From assembly GCF_003989515.1 (NCBI RefSeq), contig NZ_RBLU01000015.1:1-48505 (forward strand): 48,505 nucleotides of DNA, in the 5' to 3' direction. Below, in pieces: positions 26,070-33,515 of the stretch (the stretch's first letter is position 1; every line of letters begins with the position of its first letter). Made by a program: the position numbers and the translations under genes. Under the pieces are notes generated by a model. It worked only from the letters and a program-made list of their open reading frames with translations, was not told the origin of the DNA and did not search any database. This DNA is from Curtobacterium sp. HSID17257 (GTDB lineage: Bacteria > Actinomycetota > Actinomycetes > Actinomycetales > Microbacteriaceae).

Positions 26070-26255
26070 GTGCGCACCTCCGGCCCCCTCGTGCTCGACG
26101 CCCTCGTCTGGGTCGTCTTCGCCGTGCTCTTCGTCGGCGCCGCACTGCTGGTGAAGGTCGCAGCAGCCCTGCTCGCGGTCCTCGTCGTGCTCGCGCTCCT
26201 GCTCGGCCTGGTCCTGCGGGCGCTGCGGAAGCGACGGGCACGACCCCGACGCTGA
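26070..26255 (+). CDS. Small membrane protein, 61 residues, function unknown
   Basis: The product is VRTSGPLVLDALVWVV followed by two strongly hydrophobic stretches (about residues 8-28 and 30-48) and a very basic tail KRRARPRR. This is a two-helix membrane protein with a positively charged end that should stay in the cytoplasm. I do not recognise a family. The GTG at 26070 is chosen over longer frames because TACCGT lies 7 nt upstream, the spacing seen at many genes here. An in-frame GTG at 26061 overlaps that -10. It stands alone before the guaB3 promoter. Confidence 0.55.
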   Translation: MRTSGPLVLDALVWVVFAVLFVGAALLVKVAAALLAVLVVLALLLGLVLRALRKRRARPRR

Positions 26256-26319
26256 CCGAGGCCGCTGCGCCGTGCACCGAATGCACCGTCCACCCGTCCC
26301 ACTCCGGGACCCCGCCCGC

Positions 26320-26325
26320 TAGGCT
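26320..26325 (+). promoter_or_regulatory. -10 element of guaB3 (leaderless)
   Basis: TAGGCT ends 6 nt before the GTG at 26332. Confidence 0.6.
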
Positions 26326-26331
26326 TGCCCG

Positions 26332-27453
26332 GTGACTGAAGTCGAGATCGGTGCAGGCAAGCGCGGCCGTCGGGCCTACGCGTTCGACGACATCGCGGTG
26401 GTCCCCTCGCGGCGCACCCGCGACCCGCACGACGTGAGCGTGCAGTGGTCGATCGACGCGTTCACCTTCGCGTCGCCGATCCTCTCGGCGCCGATGGACT
26501 CGGTGTCCTCGCCGGCGACGGTCATCCAGATGGGCGAGCTCGGGATCCTGGGCGTGCTCGACCTCGAGGGCCTGTGGACCCGGTACGAGGACCCGACGCC
26601 GTACTACGAGGAGATCAAGACCCTCACGGACGGCAACGTCACGAAGCGCATGCAGGAGATCTACTCCGAGCCGGTCAAGGCCGAGCTGATCACCGCGCGC
26701 CTGGCCGAGATCCGTGCCGCCGGGGTGCCGGTCGCCGGGTCGCTCAGCCCGCAGCGCACGCAGGAGTTCTCGCAGACGGTCGTCGACGCCGGTGTCGACC
26801 TGTTCGTCATCCGCGGCACGACGGTCTCGGCGGAGCACGTCTCCCAGAACCAGGAGCCGCTCAACCTCAAGAAGTTCATCTACGAGCTCGACGTCCCGGT
26901 CATCGTGGGCGGTGCCTCGACGTACACGTCGGCGCTGCACCTCATGCGCACCGGTGCTGCGGGCGTGCTCGTCGGCTTCGGTGGCGGTGCGGCCTCGACG
27001 ACCCGCGCCGCCCTGGGCATCCACGCGCCGATGGCGACCGCGGTGGCCGACGTCGCCGGCGCCCGACGCGACTACATGGACGAGTCCGGCGGCCGCTACG
27101 TGCACGTCATCGCGGACGGCGGGCTCGACACCGCCGGCGACATCGTCAAGGCGATCGCCGTCGGTGCCGACGCGGTCATGCTCGGCACCGCGCTGGCCCG
27201 CGCGACCGAGGCCCCGGGCGGTGGCTTCCACTGGGGTGCCGAAGCGCACCACTCCGAGCTGCCCCGCGGCCGTCGTGTCGAGGTCGGCCAGATCGCCCCG
27301 CTCGAGAACGTGCTGAACGGCCCGACCCCGTCGTGGGACGGCCGCGCGAACCTGGTCGGTGCGCTCCGTCGGTCGATGGCCACCACCGGATACTCCGACG
27401 TCAAGGAGTTCCAGCGAGTAGAAGTGGTCGTGGCGCCGTACCACCAGCAGTGA
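26332..27453 (+). CDS. guaB3: GuaB3 family IMP dehydrogenase-related protein
   Basis: The 373-residue product has the IMPDH/GMP-reductase barrel without CBS domains. It starts with the GuaB3-type AGKRGRRAYAFDDIAVVPSRRTRDP and includes FASPILSAPMDSVSSP. At the position of the IMPDH catalytic loop it reads VGFGGGAASTTRAALGI (about residues 214-230). There is no cysteine where GuaB has SICTTR, as in other actinobacterial GuaB3 proteins I recall. Activity is therefore uncertain; in vivo GuaB should be the IMPDH. The GTG follows TAGGCT by 6 nt. A hairpin and then glpD follow. Confidence 0.9.
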   Translation: MTEVEIGAGKRGRRAYAFDDIAVVPSRRTRDPHDVSVQWSIDAFTFASPILSAPMDSVSSPATVIQMGELGILGVLDLEGLWTRYEDPTPYYEEIKTLTDGNVTKRMQEIYSEPVKAELITARLAEIRAAGVPVAGSLSPQRTQEFSQTVVDAGVDLFVIRGTTVSAEHVSQNQEPLNLKKFIYELDVPVIVGGASTYTSALHLMRTGAAGVLVGFGGGAASTTRAALGIHAPMATAVADVAGARRDYMDESGGRYVHVIADGGLDTAGDIVKAIAVGADAVMLGTALARATEAPGGGFHWGAEAHHSELPRGRRVEVGQIAPLENVLNGPTPSWDGRANLVGALRRSMATTGYSDVKEFQRVEVVVAPYHQQ

Positions 27454-27459
27454 CGGTGG

Positions 27460-27481
27460 CACCCGTGCTCCCGCACGGGTG
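27460..27481 (+). terminator. Hairpin after guaB3
   Basis: CACCCGTGC (27460-27468) pairs perfectly with GCACGGGTG (27473-27481), with a 4-nt loop, starting 6 nt after the stop. It may terminate or only attenuate transcription into glpD. Confidence 0.6.
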
Positions 27482-27512
27482 ACGCCTCGGCGCTCCCGTG
27501 CGCGGAGGCCGG

Positions 27513-27538
27513 CTCCGTGCGCGCAACCCGCACGGAGG
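27513..27538 (+). promoter_or_regulatory. Hairpin enclosing the glpD Shine-Dalgarno sequence
   Basis: CTCCGTGCG (27513-27521) pairs with CGCACGGAG (27529-27537) around a 7-nt loop. The 3' arm contains the GGAGG (27534-27538) that serves the ATG at 27544, so the folded form would hide the ribosome binding site. Confidence 0.55.
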
Positions 27539-27543
27539 CGACG

Positions 27544-29472
27544 ATGGCCAAGCCAGCCAGCAGCACCACGCAGACCAGCACGGACGCGACGACCGCAGGT
27601 GCCGAGAGCACCGTCGAGGGCGCCCAGCGTGCCGCGGCACCCAGCGCGAGCGTCGGCTTCGACCCGTCCACGAAGCTCGGACCCGAGGAACGTGCCGCGA
27701 CGATCGAGGCGCTGAAGACCAAGGAGCTCGACGTCCTGGTCGTCGGCGGCGGCATCGTCGGCGGCGGCAGTGCGCTCGACGCGGTCACCCGCGGCCTGAG
27801 CGTCGGCATCGTCGAGGCCCGCGACTGGGGTTCGGGCACGTCGAGCCGCTCGTCGAAGCTCGTGCACGGTGGCATCCGCTACCTCGAGCAGCTGAACTTC
27901 GCACTCGTCCGCGAAGCCCTGATCGAACGCGGTCTGCTGCTGCAGCGGATCGCCCCGCACCTGGTGAAGCCCGTGCGCTTCCTCTACCCGCTCAACCACC
28001 GCGTGTGGGAGCGCTTCTACATCGGCATCGGCATGGCGATGTACGACGTCTTCAGCTGGTCCGGTGGTCGTCCGCCCGGGGTCCCGCACCACCGGCACCT
28101 CAGCCGCAAGCAGGTCCTGAAGAACATGCCGGGCCTGAAGAAGGACGCCTTCGTCGGCGGCATGACGTACTACGACGCCCAGGTCGACGACGCCCGCTAC
28201 GTCGCCTCGCTCGTCCGCACGGCCGCGTCGTACGGCGCGCACGCGGCGAGCCGGGTCCGCATCGAGGGGTTCATCAAGGTCGGGGAGCGGGTCGTCGGGG
28301 CGCACGCGCACGACATCCAGACGGGCGAGAAGTTCGACATCCGGGCGAAGCAGGTCGTGAACGCGACCGGCGTCTGGACCGACGACACCCAGGCGATGGT
28401 CGGCACCCGTGGGCAGTTCAAGGTGCGGGCGTCGAAGGGCGTGCACCTCGTCATCCCCCGCGACCGCTTCCAGTCGAACACCGGCATGATCCTCCGCACC
28501 GAGAAGAGCGTGCTCTTCGTCATCCCGTGGGGCCGGCACTGGCTCGTCGGCACGACGGACACCGACTGGAACCTCGACAAGGCCCACCCGGCGGCGACCG
28601 CGGCGGACATCGACTACATCCTCGAGCACGTCAACAAGGTGCTCGCCGTGCCGCTCACCCGCGAGGACGTCGAGGGCGTCTACGCCGGTCTCCGACCGCT
28701 GCTCGCGGGTGAGTCCGACCAGACGTCGCAGCTCAGCCGTGAGCACGTCGTCGCGCACACCGCCCCGGGACTCGTCGTGGTCGCGGGCGGCAAGTGGACG
28801 ACCTACCGCGTGATGGGCAAGGACGCCATCGACGAGGCCGTCGCCGCGATGGACGGCAAGATCCCGGCGTCGACGACCGAGGACATCCCGCTGGTCGGCG
28901 CCGAGGGCTACCCGGCTGCGTGGAACCGTCGGGCCCGCACCGCGCGGCAGTTCGGCGTGCACAAGGTGCGGATCGAGCACCTGCTGAACCGGTACGGCAC
29001 GCAGGCCACCGAGGTGCTGCAGCTCGTCGAGCAGGACCCGTCGCTCGCCGAGCCCCTGCCGCAGGCCGACGACTACATCGGCGCCGAGGTCGTCTACGCG
29101 GCCTCGCACGAGGGTGCCCTGCACCTGGAGGACGTCCTCGCGCGCCGCACCCGCATCTCGATCGAGGCGTGGGACCGCGGTGAGGAGGCGGCTCCGGTCG
29201 CCGCGAAGCTCATGGCGGGTGTGCTCGGGTGGGACCAGGAGACGACCGAGCACGAGGTGTCGAACTACCTGAAGCGCGTCGCCGCCGAGCGCGAGTCGCA
29301 GCTGCAGCCCGACGACGAGTCGGCCGACCGGGTGCGTCTCGAGGCGCCGGACATCGCGTTCGGCTTCGACGAGGACGACGTCGTCGTCGGCGGTGGCCGC
29401 TCGAGCGGCGCCGAGGGCGCGAAGGCGACCGACGAGCAGGTCGAGGGCGAGAAGACGAGCGAACCGCGGTAG
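27544..29472 (+). CDS. glpD: Aerobic glycerol-3-phosphate dehydrogenase
   Basis: GlpD oxidises glycerol-3-phosphate to dihydroxyacetone phosphate with FAD and feeds electrons to quinones at the membrane. The 642-residue protein has the FAD-binding LDVLVVGGGIVGGG near residue 65, GSGTSSRSSKLVHGGIRYLEQ, the substrate region RFLYPL, VIPWGRHWLVGTTDTDW and GGKWTTYRVMGKDAID, then the C-terminal DAO domain. It is longer than E. coli GlpD (501) because of a ~45-residue Ala/Ser/Thr-rich N-terminal extension and an acidic C-terminal tail of ~60 residues. GGAGG fixes the ATG at 27544. It follows guaB3 by 90 nt. Confidence 0.94.
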   Translation: MAKPASSTTQTSTDATTAGAESTVEGAQRAAAPSASVGFDPSTKLGPEERAATIEALKTKELDVLVVGGGIVGGGSALDAVTRGLSVGIVEARDWGSGTSSRSSKLVHGGIRYLEQLNFALVREALIERGLLLQRIAPHLVKPVRFLYPLNHRVWERFYIGIGMAMYDVFSWSGGRPPGVPHHRHLSRKQVLKNMPGLKKDAFVGGMTYYDAQVDDARYVASLVRTAASYGAHAASRVRIEGFIKVGERVVGAHAHDIQTGEKFDIRAKQVVNATGVWTDDTQAMVGTRGQFKVRASKGVHLVIPRDRFQSNTGMILRTEKSVLFVIPWGRHWLVGTTDTDWNLDKAHPAATAADIDYILEHVNKVLAVPLTREDVEGVYAGLRPLLAGESDQTSQLSREHVVAHTAPGLVVVAGGKWTTYRVMGKDAIDEAVAAMDGKIPASTTEDIPLVGAEGYPAAWNRRARTARQFGVHKVRIEHLLNRYGTQATEVLQLVEQDPSLAEPLPQADDYIGAEVVYAASHEGALHLEDVLARRTRISIEAWDRGEEAAPVAAKLMAGVLGWDQETTEHEVSNYLKRVAAERESQLQPDDESADRVRLEAPDIAFGFDEDDVVVGGGRSSGAEGAKATDEQVEGEKTSEPR

Positions 29473-29477
29473 GCCAC

Positions 29478-29521
29478 CGGACGGGAGGCGCTTGGCGGCC
29501 CCGCCCCGCGCCTCCCGTCCG
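29478..29521. repeat. GGACGGGAGGC-type palindrome, copy 3 (glpD terminator)
   Basis: CGGACGGGAGGCGC (29478-29491) pairs perfectly with GCGCCTCCCGTCCG (29508-29521) over 14 bp around a GC-rich loop, 5 nt after the glpD stop. It is the cleanest member of this family and can act as a terminator. Confidence 0.75.
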
Positions 29522-29536
29522 TCACGTCCCGCTCTT

Positions 29537-29612
29537 CCCGCAAGACGCAACCTCGGCGGTTCCTCGCAGCGCTACTCCGCTGCGAGCTGTCGCTGACGTT
29601 GCGTGTTGCGGG
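29537..29612. repeat. 76-bp hairpin repeat, copy 2
   Basis: The left arm CCCGCAAGACGCAAC is identical to copy 1 at 3049, and the right arm GTTGCGTGTTGCGGG closes an element of the same 76-bp length. The inner CTCGCAGCG/CGCTGCGAG pair is kept, but the rest of the right half has drifted. Its right half encodes the last codons and stop of the minus-strand gene at 29572-30090. Confidence 0.78.
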
Positions 29613-30090
29613 TCCGGACGGCCGTGACGGCGAGGACGACCGGGATCGCGACGAACGCCGCGAGGCTCGTCAGGTACAGCACGCCTGCCCAGATCGTGTG
29701 CGCGCCCCCGCCCGTCGGGAACGTGTCGGCGACGTCCATGCCGAGCCAGAAGCCCGACTGGAAGGTCGCGAGCGCACCCGCCGCGAGGACGCCGAGGTGC
29801 ATCACCGCGACCACCGTCGCGGGCAGTCGCGCCGCGAGTCCGACGACCGCCGCGACGATCGCCAGGACCACCCCGATCGACGCCACGACCACGACGCCAC
29901 GGACGTCGCCGGCGACGGACATCCCCGCAGCCTCGATGCGCTCGTGGATCTGCGGCAGGGTCGCCCCGGGCACCGCCGCGAGCGGATCGAGCACGAGCGC
30001 GTTGACGGCCAGCAGCGCCGCGTACGCCGCGACGACCACCACCCCGACGACGGCGACGACGATGCGGACGGCCCCCCGTGTGTTCCCCAT
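29572..30090 (-). CDS. Four-helix membrane protein, function unknown
   Basis: The 172-residue product has four predicted membrane helices (about residues 8-30, 63-86, 90-112 and 133-157) and an extracellular or cytoplasmic loop with PGATLPQIHERIEAAGMSVAG. I do not recognise a named family. The ATG at 30090 lies 6 nt after minus-strand TACGGT. The last ~12 codons (NTQRQRQLAAE and the stop) lie inside the 76-bp repeat, so the C-terminus was probably replaced or extended by insertion of that element. It is convergent with glpD and divergent from the khtT-like gene. Confidence 0.7.
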   Translation of the reverse strand: MGNTRGAVRIVVAVVGVVVVAAYAALLAVNALVLDPLAAVPGATLPQIHERIEAAGMSVAGDVRGVVVVASIGVVLAIVAAVVGLAARLPATVVAVMHLGVLAAGALATFQSGFWLGMDVADTFPTGGGAHTIWAGVLYLTSLAAFVAIPVVLAVTAVRTRNTQRQRQLAAE

Positions 30091-30096
30091 CGCACG

Positions 30097-30102
30097 ACCG
30101 TA
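30097..30102 (-). promoter_or_regulatory. -10 element of the 29572-30090 gene (leaderless)
   Basis: Minus-strand TACGGT ends 6 nt before the ATG at 30090. Confidence 0.5.
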
Positions 30103-30133
30103 GCGTGCGGAATGGCCCGGGCGCCCCGGTGGT

Positions 30134-30159
30134 TATCATCGGGGTACTCACCAAGGGAG
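30134..30159 (+). promoter_or_regulatory. -10 and ribosome binding site of the khtT-like gene
   Basis: TATCAT (30134-30139) is a good -10 and AAGGGAG (30153-30159) a good ribosome binding site for the ATG at 30165. This operon therefore has a short leader, unlike its leaderless neighbours. Confidence 0.55.
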
Positions 30160-30164
30160 CCATC

Positions 30165-30695
30165 ATGGTCGACGTCCATCGCGTCAAACTCCCCGGAGTC
30201 GGCGTGCTGCACAGCTTCTACACCGACGACGGTGGCAAGTGCGGTGTCATCACGCACCGGTCGGGGCACTCCGACCTCATCTCGTTCGCGGACGTCTCGG
30301 ACGGCGCGGACAAGTCCGAGAAGGTCTCGCTGCGTCTCAGCGAGGACGAGGCGCACACGCTCGCCGAACTGCTCGGCGGCACCCGGATCACCGAGGGCCT
30401 CGACAAGCTCGACGAGATCCCCGGCCTGTCGATCGACTGGTTCAGCGTCGACTACGAGGACGCCATCGCCGGCAAGCCCCTCGGCGACCTGCACGACTCG
30501 GGCTTCATCGGCCTGACCGTCGTCGCGGTCGTCCGTGGCGACAGCGCGAACCCCGCACCCTCGCCGGACTTCGTCGTGTTCCCCGGTGACACCATCGTCG
30601 TCGCCGGCGCTCCCGAGAAGGTCTCGAAGGCGTTCTCCTTCTACCGCAGCGGTCAGCTCGCGGCCGCGGCCGCCGAGGCGCCGCCCGGGAGCTAG
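30165..30695 (+). CDS. Cation:proton antiporter regulatory subunit (KhtT-like, TrkA-C domain)
   Basis: The 176-residue soluble protein has an N-terminal part MVDVHRVKLPGVGVLHSFYTDDGGKCGVITHRSG like KhtT/AmhM regulators. Its C-terminal RCK_C (TrkA-C) domain includes SIDWFSVDYEDAIAGKPLGDL, GLTVVAVVRGD and PSPDFVVFPGDTIVVAGAPEKV. Such subunits gate a CPA2 K+/H+ antiporter in response to ligands or pH. The antiporter gene starts 3 nt after this stop, so the two form one operon. The ATG is supported by AAGGGAG at 6 nt spacing. Confidence 0.88.
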   Translation: MVDVHRVKLPGVGVLHSFYTDDGGKCGVITHRSGHSDLISFADVSDGADKSEKVSLRLSEDEAHTLAELLGGTRITEGLDKLDEIPGLSIDWFSVDYEDAIAGKPLGDLHDSGFIGLTVVAVVRGDSANPAPSPDFVVFPGDTIVVAGAPEKVSKAFSFYRSGQLAAAAAEAPPGS

Positions 30696-30698
30696 CGG

Positions 30699-32240
30699 AT
30701 GCACCTGGGTGGTGAGCTGCTGACCATCGGCGGCCTGTTCATCATCGCCTACGTCCTCGGACGCCTGGGCAAGACCATCGGCCTGCCCGCCATCCCGATC
30801 TACATGGTGGTCGGGCTCATCGCGAGCCCGCACACCCCGTGGATCGGCCTGAACGTCGAATCGCACACGATCGAGCTGATCGCGACGTTCGGACTCATCC
30901 TGCTGCTCTTCAACCTCGGGTTGGAGTTCGACCAGGAGGAGTTCTACGGCAACGCCGGGAAGCTCCTGGTCTCCGGCGGCACGTACGTCGCGATCAACAT
31001 GGGCGTCGGCTTCGCCTTCGGGTTCTCGCTCGGCTGGGGCACCCGTGAAGCCCTGATCATCGCGGGCATGACGGCGACGTCGTCGAGTGCGATCGTGACG
31101 AAGCTGCTCATCGAGCTGCGACGTCTGGCGAACGACGAGACACCGATGATCCTCGGTGTCACCGTCATCGAGGACGTCTTCATCGCCATCTACCTGGCGA
31201 TCGTCTCCGTCGTGCTCTCCGGTGACACGAACCTGTGGGCCGTGGTCGGCAAGCTCGGGCTCGCGTTCGGGTTCCTCGTGGTGATGTTCACGCTCGCCCG
31301 GTTCGCCGGCAAGTGGGTGTCGAAGATCTTCGCGACCCGCGACGACGAGCTGTTCACGGTCCTGTTCTTCGGCCTCGCCGTGATGTTCGGCGGCATCGGC
31401 GACCTGCTCGGCGTGACCGACGCGATCGGTGCGTTCGTGATCGGCCTGCTCTGCGGTGCGACCCGCTACCGGGACCGCATCGAGCAGCTCGCCCTCCCGA
31501 TGCGTGACGTGTTCGCCGCGTTCTTCTTCGTGAACTTCGGCCTCGGGCTCGACCTGTCGACCTTCGGTGAGGTGCTCTGGCCCGTCCTCGGCGCGATCGG
31601 CATGACGGTCGTGTTGAACGCCGTCGCGGGGCAGCTCGTGGCCCGCATGAACGGGTTCAACGTCCAGCAGGGCATCAACACCGCGGTCATCCTGGTGAAC
31701 CGGGGCGAGTTCGCGCTCATCCTCGCGACGCTGTCGGCTGCCGCCGGCCTGGAGGCGCGGATCACCGCCTTCGCGGGCCTCTACGTCCTCGTGATGGCCG
31801 TCCTGGGTCCGCTGCTCGCCGTGAACTCGGACCGGATCGGCCGCCTCGTGGTGCGACCGGCCCGGGTGGCGCGGCTGCGCCAGCGCCTGCGCGCGCGGCT
31901 CGGTCGTCGCCCGGGTCGTCCGGGTGCGGCTGGTGCTGCCGGCGCTGCCGGCCCTGTCGGCGCTGCAGGTGTCGGGATCCCGGCCGGACCGGCCCTCGAC
32001 GAGGCGATCGACACCGCCGCCGAGGCCGCCGTCGCCGACCAGGACGCCGCGGCTGCGGCTCGACGGGCCGAGCGCGACCGGCAGTTCGCCGAGGAGTTCG
32101 CCCTCGTGGAGGCTGCGGGCAGGGAAGAGCGCGAGAATGGGTCACCGGAGCCGACGACGAGCGAACCCGTGACGTCGCCGGTCGACGTCCCTGCCGAGCG
32201 CCCGAAGCGCCCGGTCCGCCAGCGCGATCCGGAGTACTGA
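30699..32240 (+). CDS. Cation:proton antiporter, CPA2 family (KhtU-like)
   Basis: The 513-residue product has about 12 to 13 membrane helices over residues 1-385, with CPA2 features: IGLPAIPIYMVVGLIASP, LLLFNLGLEFDQEEF, GMTATSSSAIVTKLL, GVTDAIGAFVIGLLCGA and FFFVNFGLGLDLSTFGEVLW. A cytoplasmic tail of ~120 residues is rich in Arg/Gly/Ala and then Glu/Asp, without an RCK domain; that domain is supplied by the separate upstream subunit. The pair probably exports K+ in exchange for H+. The gene lies 3 nt after the regulator and 5 nt before surf1. Confidence 0.9.
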   Translation: MHLGGELLTIGGLFIIAYVLGRLGKTIGLPAIPIYMVVGLIASPHTPWIGLNVESHTIELIATFGLILLLFNLGLEFDQEEFYGNAGKLLVSGGTYVAINMGVGFAFGFSLGWGTREALIIAGMTATSSSAIVTKLLIELRRLANDETPMILGVTVIEDVFIAIYLAIVSVVLSGDTNLWAVVGKLGLAFGFLVVMFTLARFAGKWVSKIFATRDDELFTVLFFGLAVMFGGIGDLLGVTDAIGAFVIGLLCGATRYRDRIEQLALPMRDVFAAFFFVNFGLGLDLSTFGEVLWPVLGAIGMTVVLNAVAGQLVARMNGFNVQQGINTAVILVNRGEFALILATLSAAAGLEARITAFAGLYVLVMAVLGPLLAVNSDRIGRLVVRPARVARLRQRLRARLGRRPGRPGAAGAAGAAGPVGAAGVGIPAGPALDEAIDTAAEAAVADQDAAAAARRAERDRQFAEEFALVEAAGREERENGSPEPTTSEPVTSPVDVPAERPKRPVRQRDPEY

Positions 32241-32245
32241 TACAG

Positions 32246-33058
32246 ATGTGGGCCGTAGCCCGACGACCGAGGTGGATCGCACTGCTCCTGCTGGCGCTCG
32301 TGCTCGCGGGGGTCTTCGCAGGCCTCGGCAAGTGGCAGCTCGAGCGGAGCATCGCGAACGGCAAGCCCCTGCCGGCCACGACCGAGACCCGCAAGGCACT
32401 CGACGACGTCACCGAGCCCGGGCGCGCGGCGTCCGAGAACATCGCCGGGCAGCGGATCACCGTGACCGGGACGTTCGTCGCGGGTGACACGACGATCCTG
32501 ACCGGGCGGTCCGGCGGCGGCACCTACCAGGCGATCGGGCACCTCGTCGACACCGGTACCGGCGCGAGCCTGCCGGTGGTCATCGGCTGGTCGGACGAGC
32601 GGCGACAGGCCGAAGCGGGGGGCGAGCGCCTGACCGACGGCCAGGAGCTCACGGTGCAGGGCCGCTACTACCCGGCGGAGTCCCCGGACCAGGACGCCTA
32701 CAGCACGGGCGAGTACTCGGCGGTGGCGCCGGCCCGGTTCGTGAACACCTGGAAGGCCTTCGACGACCGGATGTACATCGGGTACGTCGTCGCCGACGGC
32801 ACCACGGCGAAGGCCGCCGACCTCGGCACCATCGCCGACCGTGCCCCGACGCGCGAGGTCCGCTTCGACTGGCTCAACCTCTTCTACGCGATCGAGTGGG
32901 TCGTCTTCGCCGGGTTCGCCGTGTTCCTCTGGTACCGGTTCGTGAAGGACGCCTGGGAGCGCGAGCAGGAGGACGCCCGCGAGGCTGCCGCCGCCACGGA
33001 CACCGACGCAGCCGGGGGCACGGGGGAGCCCGCCGAGCCCGCTCCGGCGCGACGGTAG
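32246..33058 (+). CDS. SURF1 family protein (cytochrome oxidase assembly)
   Basis: The 270-residue product has the SURF1 layout: a first helix (residues ~9-27) followed directly by GKWQLERSIAN, a large extracytoplasmic part with RITVTGTFVAGDTTILTGRS and PVVIGWSDER, and a second helix near FYAIEWVVFAGFAVFLWYRF. The N-A-I-E-W motif before the last helix is typical. SURF1 helps assemble haem-copper oxidases. The charged tail after residue 230 is Ala/Glu/Pro-rich. Its stop codon TAG is also the first part of the next gene's TAGGAT -10. Confidence 0.88.
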   Translation: MWAVARRPRWIALLLLALVLAGVFAGLGKWQLERSIANGKPLPATTETRKALDDVTEPGRAASENIAGQRITVTGTFVAGDTTILTGRSGGGTYQAIGHLVDTGTGASLPVVIGWSDERRQAEAGGERLTDGQELTVQGRYYPAESPDQDAYSTGEYSAVAPARFVNTWKAFDDRMYIGYVVADGTTAKAADLGTIADRAPTREVRFDWLNLFYAIEWVVFAGFAVFLWYRFVKDAWEREQEDAREAAAATDTDAAGGTGEPAEPAPARR

Positions 33059-33061
33059 GAT
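33056..33061 (+). promoter_or_regulatory. -10 element of the DUF3817 gene, overlapping the SURF1 stop
   Basis: TAGGAT lies 7 nt before the ATG at 33069; its TAG is the SURF1 stop codon. Confidence 0.55.
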
Positions 33062-33068
33062 CGACTGC

Positions 33069-33515
33069 ATGGCCCTGACCGTCCGCACGCGTGACATCCC
33101 GAAGATCCCGGGCGCGGTGAAGTGGTACCGCGTCTCCGCGTACATCACCGGCGTGCTGCTGCTCGCGCTGGTGATCGAGGTCATCATCAAGTACACGCCG
33201 CTGCAGCTCGAGATGCAGCTCGGCAACGGCCCGTTCTTCGTGCCGAACGGCACCGCGGGCGAAGCACCCGGCACGTTCAACCTGTCGATCGCGATCCTCA
33301 TCGCGCACGGCTGGCTCTACGTGCTGTACCTGTTCACGGACTTCCGCCTGTGGAGCATCATGCGCTGGAGGCCGTCGCGCTTCCTGCTCATCGCCCTCGG
33401 CGGCATCATCCCGTTCATGTCCTTCGTGGTCGAGCACCGCATGCAGCAGAAGGCCATGGACACCTACCACGAGCTGACCGCTGCCCAGCAGCGTGAGAAG
33501 GAGGCCGCTCGGTGA
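33069..33515 (+). CDS. DUF3817 family membrane protein
   Basis: The 148-residue product has three membrane helices (about residues 22-42, 75-94 and 104-125). It matches the actinobacterial DUF3817 pattern: [29 protein letters not shown], then [23 protein letters not shown] and [24 protein letters not shown]. Its function is unknown. This gene typically sits directly before guaA in actinobacteria, as here, with a 4-nt overlap (GTGA). Confidence 0.88.
   Translation: MALTVRTRDIPKIPGAVKWYRVSAYITGVLLLALVIEVIIKYTPLQLEMQLGNGPFFVPNGTAGEAPGTFNLSIAILIAHGWLYVLYLFTDFRLWSIMRWRPSRFLLIALGGIIPFMSFVVEHRMQQKAMDTYHELTAAQQREKEAAR

Noticed and set aside
26056-29550. Very long minus-strand open frame (1164 codons) opposite guaB3 and glpD
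   Set aside because: It is antisense to two well-supported genes. Its translation is Arg/Asp/Val/Gly-rich low complexity, the usual shadow of high-GC coding DNA.
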